In this document: positions 42,988 through 51,549 of the stretch, piece after piece
Layout of the letters: each line of letters starts with the position of its first letter
Numbering within the stretch: position 1 is the stretch's first letter
Assembly (NCBI GenBank): GCA_947259175.1
Contig: CAMYKW010000024.1
Coordinates: 37,951-99,706 of the forward strand
DNA from: an uncultured Gammaproteobacteria bacterium
GTDB taxonomy: Bacteria > Pseudomonadota > Gammaproteobacteria > Arenicellales > JAANXG01
Direction: 5' to 3'
Length of the DNA stretch: 61,756 nt
Program-made: the position numbers and the translations under genes
The notes under the pieces: generated by a model
What the model was told of the DNA's origin: nothing
The model's input: the letters and a program-made list of their open reading frames with translations, nothing else
The model's database searches: none

Positions 42988-43149
42988 AGCGACAGCGGAC
43001 GAACGATATCTGCATTTATAGCACAGTGTCCGCTGCTTGCCCGCATGACGCGCGAAGTAGAAGTGGCGATGACAAACGCGCACTCCATGCGGCAAGGGCC
43101 GGTTGCGGTAACCGGCCCCGTCCATCCCACGTCAGTTCAAACCGGTCGA

Positions 43150-43668
43150 TTAGGGTGAGTCTTCCACCAGCGCAACATCGCTATTCAGCCAAGGCCGATA
43201 GTCGCCGAGTTCGCGGCCGGAGCGGCGATAAGAACGGCGGTGATCGCGGGCGTGGTGGGTTTCATACCGAAGATCCCGAAACGCTCGGCGCAGGCGGCGG
43301 ATCGCCCGGTCGGCTGGGCGCCACTCCGGGAGATAAGCATGCCGATATTGGTGGCGGAAATCTTGAAACCGCGCCGTTAATCGCCTGAACTGGCGGCGTT
43401 GATACCGGTACGGTTCGCCGTGCTCCAAGGCATGCCGGAATTGTTTGGCGGCGCGAGCCAGTCCGCGCGCCGACCAGGTCAGTTCATCGCGGCCCAGGGC
43501 ATGCCTCAGTTGTCGATGCATGTGCTTGGCCGCCTTTTCGAACCGATAAGCCGCGTGCAACACACCGCGATGATGTGAGTCATCGAACTGCCGGGCCTCG
43601 GCGCGACCGATACTGAACAACGAGATGCCGATCAGCGGCAGAATAAATCCAACGATCAGTCTTTTCAT
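43150..43668 (-). CDS. Exported His/Arg-rich helical protein, unknown
   Basis: A 172-residue protein from ATG 43668 with AAGGAGAC as ribosome-binding site. A signal peptide (MKRLIVGFILPLIGISLFSI) ends near GRAEA (about 25). The mature part is very rich in Arg, His and Tyr (YRFEKAAKHMHRQLRHALGR; YRYQRRQFRRLTARFQDFRH; RRLRRAFRDLRYE), forming long basic helices, and ends acidic (VALVEDSP). I do not recognise the family; the pattern recalls periplasmic metal- or polyanion-binding helical proteins. Confidence 0.6.
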   Translation of the reverse strand: MKRLIVGFILPLIGISLFSIGRAEARQFDDSHHRGVLHAAYRFEKAAKHMHRQLRHALGRDELTWSARGLARAAKQFRHALEHGEPYRYQRRQFRRLTARFQDFRHQYRHAYLPEWRPADRAIRRLRRAFRDLRYETHHARDHRRSYRRSGRELGDYRPWLNSDVALVEDSP

Positions 43669-43800
43669 GGCCGTCTCCTTTATCAGGTTTCGCTGGGTGA
43701 ACCCCAACCGGTTGGGTTGAGCTGCACCTTAGCGCGCCGGCCATGAACCGGGACTGAACCGCGTATGAACAAACGCTGAACGGAATAAACTACAATAAGC

Positions 43801-44304
43801 CTACAAAGACATCTCCAGGTCCGCGGTGATCGCTTCCAGGCCGGCGCTGGCGCACTCCTCATCGGTCTTCCCGGACGGCGCGCCGCTGACACCGATCCCG
43901 CCGATGATCGTACCGCCCGCGGCTATGGGCACACCACCCGCGGATAATATGATTCCATCCACCTTGCCGGGGGAGAACGGAGATGTGAAGCGGCTTTCGA
44001 GTTGCGAAGTGGGTGTATTGAAGTTCATCGCCGCATAGGCTTTCTGCTGTGCGACATCCACGGTGAGCGGCATCGCGAGGGTGTCGCGCATCACCACCTG
44101 CTGTCGGCCACCCCGGTCCACCAACGCCACGGTGATGTTCATGCCCTTCTGCCGGCACGCCTCGATAGCAGCCATCGCCGCTTTCGCGGCCATGTCCAGG
44201 CTCAAACGCTGAATCGGAACCGTCACAGGGGCCTCCTCCGCGGCGTGAGACAACGTGCCACCCAGCATTAAAACAGCAGCGGTAACAAATACCCGATACT
44301 TCAT
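43801..44304 (-). CDS. Exported GlcG/HbpS-family heme-binding-like protein
   Basis: A 167-residue protein of the GlcG/HbpS fold (DUF336). A signal peptide (MKYRVFVTAAVLMLGGTLSHA, cut near SHAA) precedes the domain: AAKAAMAAIEACRQKGMNITVALVDRGGRQQVVMRDT and IILSAGGVPIAAGGTIIGGIGVSGAPSGKTDEECA. Members bind heme or act with glycolate-type or diol metabolism; here no such genes are adjacent. It sits alone between divergent and same-strand small genes. Confidence 0.88.
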   Translation of the reverse strand: MKYRVFVTAAVLMLGGTLSHAAEEAPVTVPIQRLSLDMAAKAAMAAIEACRQKGMNITVALVDRGGRQQVVMRDTLAMPLTVDVAQQKAYAAMNFNTPTSQLESRFTSPFSPGKVDGIILSAGGVPIAAGGTIIGGIGVSGAPSGKTDEECASAGLEAITADLEMSL

Positions 44305-44378
44305 TTCACACTCCTCATGTAGGTCGTTTAAGAATGATTACGATTAAGATCTCGCAAGGTCTGTTTAAGTCATCTCGG

Positions 44379-44939
44379 TCATCGGCGATCACGGCGCATA
44401 TTCGGCTGATGGTTTTCAAGAACGCGGACACACTGCGTGTACGCCCGATCCGATATTACCGGTCTCGCGGCTAGACACTGGCGCGTATAGACATCCATTA
44501 CCTTGGAGGAGATTCGTTTCTTGTGTGGCACCTGCTCCACCGTATTCGCTATTTCAATCTCCACCAGGGCGTTGAGCATCTGCGACGACACCGCAACCGA
44601 CCCGCCATCGGCCTCGTTCCGCAGAGATATGGTCTCTGCGCCGATGTTTTCAAAAAAACTATTACGGTCGCAGATGCTGAACCAGTAAACCAATTGCTCG
44701 GCCTCGGCGCCGAGCACGCCACGAATTTTTTCCCGCCGGTCGTGGCCGAGTAATGAGGGCGCAAACGTCCGGGTTCCGTAAACACTATGAAACAAACCGG
44801 CGATGCACGTCGTCTCGGTACTCCCCCATTGCGTTAGTAGTTCATAAGTGCCCTTGAGGTGATCGAGCAGGGTGCGGCCGGAATGCGGTACCCGGTGGGC
44901 CCCCAACCGATGAAGCAGTTGGTTGTGTGCATCGATCAA
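44379..44939 (-). CDS. DUF6817-type HD-like protein
   Basis: A 186-residue protein. The region RVPHSGRTLLDHLKGTYELLTQWGSTETTCIAGLFHSVYGT has the His/Asp-rich layout of HD-type metal-dependent phosphohydrolases and matches the DUF6817 pattern. A second stretch (LLGHDRREKIRGVLGAEAEQLVYWFSICDRNSFF) completes the core. The function is unknown. It is followed on the plus side by the FmdB-like gene, also on the minus strand, upstream. Confidence 0.7.
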   Translation of the reverse strand: MIDAHNQLLHRLGAHRVPHSGRTLLDHLKGTYELLTQWGSTETTCIAGLFHSVYGTRTFAPSLLGHDRREKIRGVLGAEAEQLVYWFSICDRNSFFENIGAETISLRNEADGGSVAVSSQMLNALVEIEIANTVEQVPHKKRISSKVMDVYTRQCLAARPVISDRAYTQCVRVLENHQPNMRRDRR

Positions 44940-44966
44940 AAGCGGGTCACCAATCGCGACAATTGA

Positions 44967-45224
44967 TCAGTTCAACCCACACACTCCCCCGCGGCACGGG
45001 GAAGCCGCACCGCAGGATGGCGCTTCCGGATTTTTCAGCACCTTGCTGTCAACCACGTTTCCGCCACTGATCAACCGCTCAACGGGGGTTTCCGGCTCGA
45101 CATCACCGGGATCGAACCCCAGGACCGCACACAATTCACCCCAGCAGCTCAGTTTGTCCTTAATCGAGTGACGGACTTCGAAAACGCGGCCGGTTGCGCG
45201 ACAAAGATAATCATAAGTAGGCAT
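44967..45224 (-). CDS. FmdB-like zinc-ribbon protein
   Basis: An 85-residue protein of the FmdB/regulatory zinc-ribbon type. It starts MPTYDYLCRATGRVFEVRHSI and continues WGELCAVLGFDPGDVEPETPVERLISGGNVV, ending with a Cys-rich tail (PSCGAASPCRGGVCGLN). The first CxxC is degenerate (only one Cys near residue 8), while five or more Cys remain overall, so zinc binding may use Cys31 and the tail. The DUF6817 gene lies 27 bases downstream on the same strand. Confidence 0.8.
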   Translation of the reverse strand: MPTYDYLCRATGRVFEVRHSIKDKLSCWGELCAVLGFDPGDVEPETPVERLISGGNVVDSKVLKNPEAPSCGAASPCRGGVCGLN

Positions 45225-45524
45225 TGCGCTGAATCCAGATGGTGTTGGAAAAGTTCAATTATACCGTGGCCCGTCGTTGAGTCATCAGCAAGGACGCCGT
45301 CGTCCGGCTTGTATTTTCTGTCGGACTGCTAGACTTAATGTTGAACGGCGTTGTAAAAATTTTCCCAGGGACTTGGTGGGTTTTTGCAAAAACTACACAA
45401 ACATCAATTGCGCGCGCCATTCACCGCTACGCAGACGGGCGGCAAGCGGGGTACCCACCCTGCCGGCCTGTCGCCGTGTGAAGACGCCGCAATGCGCCCC
45501 CACATGGGTGACACAGGCACTACG
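45225..45524. other. 300-bp intergenic region, nothing identified
   Basis: The region lies between the divergent FmdB-like and PilZ genes and should hold both promoters. I see no gene, repeat or clear RNA structure. The PilZ reading frame extends upstream into it to 45384, but the extra residues lack PilZ character. Confidence 0.4.
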
Positions 45525-45812
45525 ATGACCGAGAAACGCGATGCCCCACGTCTGACCATCGGCGCCCCGATACGGATTCGTTTGAACGAAGCCGGACAAT
45601 ATGCCCAGGGCGTGGTTGTGGATATGAGCCGCACAGGTGTTCTGCTGGAGAGCGATCAAGCCCTTGAACTCGGGACTCTGATCGATGCCGAGATTCATGA
45701 AGAAAAAAACGGTGCCATTATGAAATTCAGCGGTGTAATTGTGCGCATCGAACACGCCGGAGTACACCAAAAGCGCTACGGGTGCCGATTCCAGCGTTAC
45801 GAAGACGATTAA
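45525..45812 (+). CDS. PilZ-domain c-di-GMP receptor protein
   Basis: A 95-residue single PilZ domain from ATG 45525. The c-di-GMP binding motifs are present: RDAPRLTI with two Arg near residues 5-9 and DMSRTGVLLES (about 31-41; DxSxxG). The end KRYGCRFQRYEDD is typical of the barrel. It may link c-di-GMP levels set by proteins such as the GGDEF/EAL protein at 57068 to motility or surface traits, which is an inference from the family. Confidence 0.88.
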   Translation: MTEKRDAPRLTIGAPIRIRLNEAGQYAQGVVVDMSRTGVLLESDQALELGTLIDAEIHEEKNGAIMKFSGVIVRIEHAGVHQKRYGCRFQRYEDD

Positions 45813-45953
45813 TCCGTACTTCACCCCTGCAGGCGTCTTTGACTCCAGATCACGCGTCTGGGAGTATCCGCGGAAATTTTTCAAAAATTAAAATTGCTAA
45901 TTCGGCAGCGCGGTTTATGATGACCCCGCAACTTCGACACATGAGACACGAAC

Positions 45954-46679
45954 ATGATGCCACTGCAAAAACTGCTGCGCGCACTGTTGTCCGCCTCCAT
46001 ATTGGTCTCACCATTGGCGGTCTCGGCTGACGGCGTAATATGCCTGTACAAGAATTCCGATTTTAAGGGCGACCACATCTGCCATGATGGAGACGTCGTC
46101 AATTTCAAGAACATCCGATTGGACGACGCAGTGTCCTCGATCAAGCTGTACGGCGATGCGAGCGTACGGTTTTTCGAGCACCCCGGATTTCGTGGCAGAA
46201 GCGTGTTGGTGCGTGACAATGTTGCGGCCATGGGTCCACGATTGGATAACCAGTTCTCCTCCATGCAGTTCGTTGCGCAAAGCAAGCGCACCTATGAGCA
46301 CTGGGACGACGATGAAATGCTGGACCGGCCGGGACCCACCGCCGGTTATTGGCAACCCCGAGGCCGGAGAGACCCGGGCGCGCCGAATACGGATGCTTGG
46401 CAGCGCCGCGCCAGTGCCGAGGCGGGCGTGTCCGGCGTGTGCGTATATGAACATTGGGATTACAAGGGATGGGAGCGTTGCTTCTCAGCGAGCCACGCGA
46501 ATTTTCACGAGCTGGGTATAGACAATCTTGTCTCTTCGGTAAGGATTGTCGGCGACGTCAAGGCGCACCTGTTCGAGCACCCGGAGTTCCAGGGTTACAA
46601 GCGTGTTTTCGCGGGGAGCGATCCGCGTCTCAAGCGCCGTGACAACGATGCGTACTCATCGATTGCGGTGACCCGATAG
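45954..46679 (+). CDS. Exported beta/gamma-crystallin protein with two double Greek-key domains
   Basis: A 241-residue protein. The signal peptide (MMPLQKLLRALLSASILVSP) ends near VSADG (about 26). Four crystallin-type motifs follow: ICLYKNSDFKGDHICH and VRFFEHPGFRGRSV, then VCVYEHWDYKGWERCF and AHLFEHPEFQGYKRVF. Each is paired with a calcium-site sequence of the type [D/N][D/N]xxSS: DDAVSS, DNQFSS, DNLVSS and NDAYSS. The two domains are joined by a Pro/Gly/Arg linker of about 55 residues. Such microbial beta/gamma-crystallins bind Ca2+ and are often stress-related; the role is unknown. Confidence 0.85.
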   Translation: MMPLQKLLRALLSASILVSPLAVSADGVICLYKNSDFKGDHICHDGDVVNFKNIRLDDAVSSIKLYGDASVRFFEHPGFRGRSVLVRDNVAAMGPRLDNQFSSMQFVAQSKRTYEHWDDDEMLDRPGPTAGYWQPRGRRDPGAPNTDAWQRRASAEAGVSGVCVYEHWDYKGWERCFSASHANFHELGIDNLVSSVRIVGDVKAHLFEHPEFQGYKRVFAGSDPRLKRRDNDAYSSIAVTR

Positions 46680-46977
46680 CTGCTTCGCCGACCTGCAACA
46701 TAGGGTAGGCACCAGAACCGCCATCGCCCGCTGCCGGATCGGGTCTCCGCCCGGCTCGGTTGCGGTCCGGAACCTCCCGGTGCCAAGGCGGTGCCCGGGG
46801 AATCGCGACGGAAATGACTTGCAGCGAGGCGCGCGCTGCGTATAAATAAGCAGGTCGGCATCTTCAGCGCCATCGATACGACGTTCTGGAGCGTCTGAAA
46901 CACTCACCAAGCGGACTGCCGAAACAACGGCGCCAAACGCATCGGCGGCGCTCCGTGCTTTCGCCAAGGAGTTTACA

Positions 46978-48075
46978 GTGCCAGCAAAATCAATCTCTCT
47001 CGCCCTGCAAGGCGGCGGCGCTCACGGGGCATTCACGTGGGGCGTACTCGAAAGGTTGCTCGAAGACGAACGGATCCGGATCGACGGTATCAGCGGCACC
47101 AGCGCCGGCGCCATTAATGCGGCGGTGCTGGCGGACGGTTACCACAAGAATGGACCCACCGGCGCGACCGAGGCGCTGAAAAAGTTCTGGCGCACCATGA
47201 GCGCCTACGGCTCGTTCAACCCGTATCACACCGGGTCGCTGAATCCCATGGTTTCAGCGTGGCCGCAGACGCTGATTTGGTTGGATATGTTGTCCCACGT
47301 CGCCTCGCCGTATCAACTCAATCCTCTCAACATCAACCCGCTGAAAGAGGTGTTGACGAAAACCATCGATTTCGACTGCCTGCGTCATTGTTCGGAAATC
47401 CGGTTGTTCGTCTCGGCAACCAATATACGCACCAATCGATTACGGATATTCACCAATAAGGAACTCAACGTCGATACCTTGCTTGCGTCGGCGTGCTTGC
47501 CGCAGATCCACCACACCGTGGAAATCGATGGAGAATACTATTGGGATGGTGGGTTCACCGGGAATCCGGTCCTGGAACCGCTGGTCAACGATTGCGACGC
47601 GAACGATATCTTGATTGTGCAAATCAATCCCACACATCGTGACGACATCCCGGTTACCGCCCAGGAAATTTCCGACCGCCTCAACGAGATTACGTTCAAC
47701 TCGAACCTGATGCGTGAAATTCGCCACATCGCCGAAATCACGCGGTTGATCGAGGCGGGTGTGGTTACGGATCCCAGATTTCACCGCACCTATTTTCATA
47801 TCGTGCATGCCAATGAGGAGATGAAACAATTCGCCATGCATACCAAGTACGACACCGCCTGGCCGTTCCTGAAAACGCTTCGCACCATTGGCCGCCGAGA
47901 GTCGGACACGTGGTTGAAGGCCAATTTTGACACCTTGGGAAAACGCAGCAGTTTGTCCATTCAGGAGTGGGCGCCCAAGTATTGGCATCGCACTAATCCG
48001 GCGGAAGATTTAAAGACACAAGCAGGCGCCGATCCGAAGGTGGACAATGTCGAGCAACTCATAAGAAAACAATAA
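46978..48075 (+). CDS. Patatin-like phospholipase
   Basis: A 365-residue serine acylhydrolase of the patatin/RssA-like family. Catalytic elements: oxyanion loop GGGAHGAF (about 12-19), nucleophile Ser in GISGTSAGAINA (about 44), and the Asp in YYWDGGFTGNPVLEP (about 192). It starts at GTG 46978 with AAGGAG about eight bases upstream. No signal peptide, so it is cytoplasmic or membrane-associated. The upstream 298 bases contain no gene. Confidence 0.9.
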   Translation: MPAKSISLALQGGGAHGAFTWGVLERLLEDERIRIDGISGTSAGAINAAVLADGYHKNGPTGATEALKKFWRTMSAYGSFNPYHTGSLNPMVSAWPQTLIWLDMLSHVASPYQLNPLNINPLKEVLTKTIDFDCLRHCSEIRLFVSATNIRTNRLRIFTNKELNVDTLLASACLPQIHHTVEIDGEYYWDGGFTGNPVLEPLVNDCDANDILIVQINPTHRDDIPVTAQEISDRLNEITFNSNLMREIRHIAEITRLIEAGVVTDPRFHRTYFHIVHANEEMKQFAMHTKYDTAWPFLKTLRTIGRRESDTWLKANFDTLGKRSSLSIQEWAPKYWHRTNPAEDLKTQAGADPKVDNVEQLIRKQ

Positions 48076-48109
48076 TACCGATCGCCGAATAACAACGACG
48101 ACTTGTAAT

Positions 48110-48898
48110 ATGCGTCGGCGCGCGCTCGTACCCACAAGATCCCGCCTGGCGATCGCCGCTATTTACCGGCGCGTTACCAGCCCCTGGCGCCGGATGCCGG
48201 ACTTCATCATTATCGGCGCTCAGAAAGCGGGAACTTCCTCTTTGTATTTCTATTTGTCACAGCACCCGAATATCCGCGTTTCGGCAACCAAGGAAATCCA
48301 CTATTACAATTATCACGTCCTGCGAGGAAAACGGCTGGGATGGTACCGGAGTTTCTTTCCTTTGAAGTTTACCGGCAGGCATCAGATTACCGGAGAGGCG
48401 TCTCCATATTACCTTTTTGATCACGCCGTGCCACAGAGAATCAAAAAGGACCTACCGGATGTCAAGTTGATTGCACTCCTGCGAGATCCCATAGATCGCG
48501 CGCACTCGGCTTACAATATGAACAAACGGCAGCAACAAGAAGATGACTTTCCAACGTTTGAGCAGGCGATAGCCAACCAGGACATGTCATGCGAACAAAG
48601 TGTGCTGTACTTGTTCAGGGGAAGGTACGCGGATCACCTCAAACATTGGCTCCAGTATTTCAGCCGTGACCAATTTCTATTCATCAAGAGTGAAGACTTT
48701 TTCCGGGATCCAAACGCATCCCTGGACGAGGTCTACGGCTTCCTGGGTGTCCCCAAAATATACCCGCAGAGCATCCGGCCACAAGAGGTCGGGGCGTACT
48801 CGGATCTGCCGGCTGCTACACGCCAGACCATCGAGGCGTACTTCAAACAGGCGAATGAAGACCTTGCCGCACTGTTGGGGGATCACTACCGATGGTAG
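48110..48898 (+). CDS. Sulfotransferase-family protein
   Basis: A 262-residue protein of the PAPS-dependent sulfotransferase fold. The 5'-phosphosulfate-binding loop is IIGAQKAGTSSLYFYLSQHP (about 28-47) and the 3'-phosphate-binding segment is LIALLRDPIDRAHSAYNM (about 120-137). The acceptor is unknown and may be a polysaccharide or lipid. It begins 34 bases after the patatin gene. The PAP it would release is the substrate of CysQ at 4167, far away. Confidence 0.87.
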   Translation: MRRRALVPTRSRLAIAAIYRRVTSPWRRMPDFIIIGAQKAGTSSLYFYLSQHPNIRVSATKEIHYYNYHVLRGKRLGWYRSFFPLKFTGRHQITGEASPYYLFDHAVPQRIKKDLPDVKLIALLRDPIDRAHSAYNMNKRQQQEDDFPTFEQAIANQDMSCEQSVLYLFRGRYADHLKHWLQYFSRDQFLFIKSEDFFRDPNASLDEVYGFLGVPKIYPQSIRPQEVGAYSDLPAATRQTIEAYFKQANEDLAALLGDHYRW

Positions 48899-49218
48899 CG
48901 CAAGTTCGTATGACATTCGCACGCGGCGGCCGACCCGCAACCACCCGCTGTCATCTCGGTCATGAAGCCGCGCTTGGGGTTTTATCGGGCATGATTTGTG
49001 AGGCACCGGGATCGCTGCGGCCGTGGACATACATCGGCCGGATCTCAGGGCTCAGGAATCGCCGGTTCAAGCGGGTGCGCACGTCTTGTCCCGGTCGCGC
49101 CAATGGAGACAATCCGTCGGTACGGTGTGGACATCCGATAAAGCTTGCGTGCGCATACATTATCTTGTTAATTAAGAGGCCTTATTTCAAATCTTGACAG
49201 TTGCGCGCATTTACACAC
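48899..49218. other. 320-bp intergenic region, nothing identified
   Basis: No gene supported. Short frames lack family motifs. A TTGACA-like box at 49194-49199 sits too close to the next start to serve its promoter. I see no repeats here. Confidence 0.35.
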
Positions 49219-51123
49219 ATGTCGGGAGCGAAAAATATTACCTTCAGTCGGCAGTTTGCGGTTCCGGTGGATCGCATCTGGGCCGTGTTGGCTGATACCG
49301 CGCGCTTCAACGAAGCCGCCGGTTTCCCAGCCCATGAAATCGAGGAGATTCTGCAGCCGGACGGATCGGTCAAATTCGTCGCTCATGCCAAAATTGGCCC
49401 GCTGACGCTGACCTGGGATGACACGCCACAAAACTGGGTTTCCGATCGTTGGTTCCGTCATTGCCGAACGTTTCGCAATGGACCACTAAAATACTTGAAC
49501 GCCACGTTCCGACTGCGCCCCAACAACGGCGGCAGCCACGGCGAGTACACTATCGAAGTCGAACCCGCCAACTTCATCGGCCGGATTTTGCTGGGGCCCG
49601 GTTTTTCACGAAGGATACACAGGAAATTTTCGCGCTTATTCTCCGACGCAGAAGCGTATTGCGAAGGTTGGCGGGAGACCGAATTCGAATTCAAGCCACC
49701 GGCGTTGCCGAAAGGGGCGGTGCGGCGCGCGGGGCAACTAGCCGAACGCATCGAATCAACGCCACACGGCCATGATCTCGCCCGGAAACTGGCAGAGTTT
49801 GTCACCACCCGCCCGAAGGCCGACGTTGCGTACATTCGACCCTTGTCGCTGGCGCGGTTGTGGGGTGTGCCGGAACGCCACGCCATCGAGGTGTGCCTGC
49901 AGGCGGTGCGCGAGGGCCTGTTGGGATTGCGCTGGTCGTTGCTGTGTCCACGCTGTCAAACCGGCAAGGAAAGCGTCGCCGCGCTCAAGGACCTGCCGGA
50001 TGGCGCACATTGCGCCACCTGCAACATCGATTTCAAACTCAACTTTTCACAGAACATTGAGCTGGTGTTCCAACCGGCGTCAAACATCCGCAGTCTGGAC
50101 CACCGCGAGCACTGCTTGATGGCCCCGATGAGCACCTCGCACATCCGCGCACAAGTATCACTCGCCGCGGGCGAACAACGTACGGAATCGGTGCGATTGA
50201 CCCCGAATACGAGCTACCGGGTCCGCACCCTAGAACCCGGAGATGAGTGTAACGTTGCTTATTATGGAGGAAGCTTTCCGGAAGTAATCGCCGAACGCGA
50301 TACGATTTCCACCGGAGGGCCGGTAACCGTGGGCATGGTCGCCTTTATCAACCGCAGCCAACGGCCGATTACGTTCGTTCTCGAGGAATTGAAATGGCGT
50401 CGCAATGCCTTGACCGCGCAGCGGGCCACCTCACTACAGGCTTTTCGCGACCTGTTCAATAAAGACGTTCTACGCCCCGGGGATGATGTCGAGATCGGCT
50501 CAATCACATTTCTGTTCACCGACCTCAAAGGGTCGACAACAATGTACGACCGCATCGGTGATGCGCGGGCCTACGTCCTGGTGCGTGAGCACTTTGAAAT
50601 CCTGGAGGATGCCGTCCGCGAGCATGACGGCAGCGTGGTCAAAAAGATCGGTGATGCGATCATGGCGGTGTTCTGTAACGCAGCCGACGCACTGAATTGT
50701 GCAATACGCATACAGCACGACATTCGCTGGTTCAATCATATCCCGGATCACAGTCCGCTGGTCGTCAAGCTTGGCCTGCATACCGGGCGCTGCCTGTCGG
50801 TTACTTTGAACGACCGACTGGATTACTACGGCACGGCGGTAAATATGGCCGCCAGGATTCAAAGCCGAAGTCGCGGCGGCGATATCGTGATGTCGGCGTC
50901 ATTCGTTGACGACCCCGAAGTCGCTGCGGTGCTCGATGGATTCTCCCCGCATCGGGAAACGGTCGAGTTGAGCGGATTTTCCGACCCGGTCGCGTATTGG
51001 CGCATCGACGCTGAAGATTTTACCGACAGCCTTGAATCCGACGACGGCTCCGGAGCGACTGAGGGCATCGCCCGCTACGGAGAACCCGATGCCGCGTCGT
51101 ACGCGACTCAGCACACGACATAA
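49219..51123 (+). CDS. Class III adenylate/guanylate cyclase with SRPBCC and DUF5939 domains
   Basis: A 634-residue cytoplasmic protein from ATG 49219 (a TTG at 49201 is less likely). An SRPBCC lipid-binding-like domain (about 1-150) is followed by a DUF5939-type region with two CxxC pairs (CPRC near 244 and CATC near 264), then a class III cyclase domain (about 424-600). Cyclase motifs are FLFTDLKGSTTMYDRIGD with one metal Asp, VVKKIGDAIMAVF with the second, and DYYGTAVNMAARIQ. The Asp before YYG fits ATP rather than GTP. Fusion of a ligand-binding SRPBCC and zinc ribbon to a cyclase suggests cAMP production in response to a small hydrophobic ligand. Confidence 0.88.
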   Translation: MSGAKNITFSRQFAVPVDRIWAVLADTARFNEAAGFPAHEIEEILQPDGSVKFVAHAKIGPLTLTWDDTPQNWVSDRWFRHCRTFRNGPLKYLNATFRLRPNNGGSHGEYTIEVEPANFIGRILLGPGFSRRIHRKFSRLFSDAEAYCEGWRETEFEFKPPALPKGAVRRAGQLAERIESTPHGHDLARKLAEFVTTRPKADVAYIRPLSLARLWGVPERHAIEVCLQAVREGLLGLRWSLLCPRCQTGKESVAALKDLPDGAHCATCNIDFKLNFSQNIELVFQPASNIRSLDHREHCLMAPMSTSHIRAQVSLAAGEQRTESVRLTPNTSYRVRTLEPGDECNVAYYGGSFPEVIAERDTISTGGPVTVGMVAFINRSQRPITFVLEELKWRRNALTAQRATSLQAFRDLFNKDVLRPGDDVEIGSITFLFTDLKGSTTMYDRIGDARAYVLVREHFEILEDAVREHDGSVVKKIGDAIMAVFCNAADALNCAIRIQHDIRWFNHIPDHSPLVVKLGLHTGRCLSVTLNDRLDYYGTAVNMAARIQSRSRGGDIVMSASFVDDPEVAAVLDGFSPHRETVELSGFSDPVAYWRIDAEDFTDSLESDDGSGATEGIARYGEPDAASYATQHTT

Positions 51124-51197
51124 TGAGGTCCCGGTTAGAGATGGAGCGCCCCTTTCTGGCATATAATGCCGCATGACGTTTTGGAGTCGATACGGTA

Positions 51198-51485
51198 ATG
51201 AAACATCTAATAATATTCCCGATTCTTTTTCTGCTCGCGGGCGCAGCACATGCACAAGGATTCGATAAAAAGACGATGGAGGCGTTTGCAACCGGTCTGT
51301 TTGAACAGATGGACCTTGATAATGACGGGTTTCTGACATCTGAGGAATACGCGCACACGGACGGCGGCGGTTTCTCGGTCGATTACCACTTATTGGACTT
51401 GGATGGGGACGGTGTCGTTGCCAAAGCGGAATACCTGCGGGCGGTACGACAATTCCACCCACCAACGCAGCAAGAAGCGATTTGA
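51198..51485 (+). CDS. Exported EF-hand calcium-binding protein
   Basis: A 95-residue protein with a signal peptide (MKHLIIFPILFLLAGAAHA, cut near AHAQ). Two EF-hand loops are complete: DLDNDGFLTSEE (about 39-50) and DLDGDGVVAKAE (about 69-80), each with Asp at positions 1, 3 and 5 and Glu at 12. It probably binds two Ca2+ in the periplasm or outside. It is the gene before the GTPase pair, 64 bases upstream on the same strand, but need not be functionally linked. Confidence 0.9.
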   Translation: MKHLIIFPILFLLAGAAHAQGFDKKTMEAFATGLFEQMDLDNDGFLTSEEYAHTDGGGFSVDYHLLDLDGDGVVAKAEYLRAVRQFHPPTQQEAI

Positions 51486-51549
51486 TTCGCCGCTTGCGCG
51501 CACGCAAGCGGGGATTGTAAATGCCGCCCGGAAGGACGGCGTAGACACC

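Noticed and set aside
49194-49199. TTGACA box upstream of the cyclase gene as a promoter
   Set aside because: It is only 20 bases before the start codon with no -10 box, so it cannot drive that start in the usual way.
51403-51549. Longer N-terminus for the first GTPase
   Set aside because: The extra 49 codons overlap the end of the EF-hand gene and lack GTPase character; ATG 51550 is a better start.
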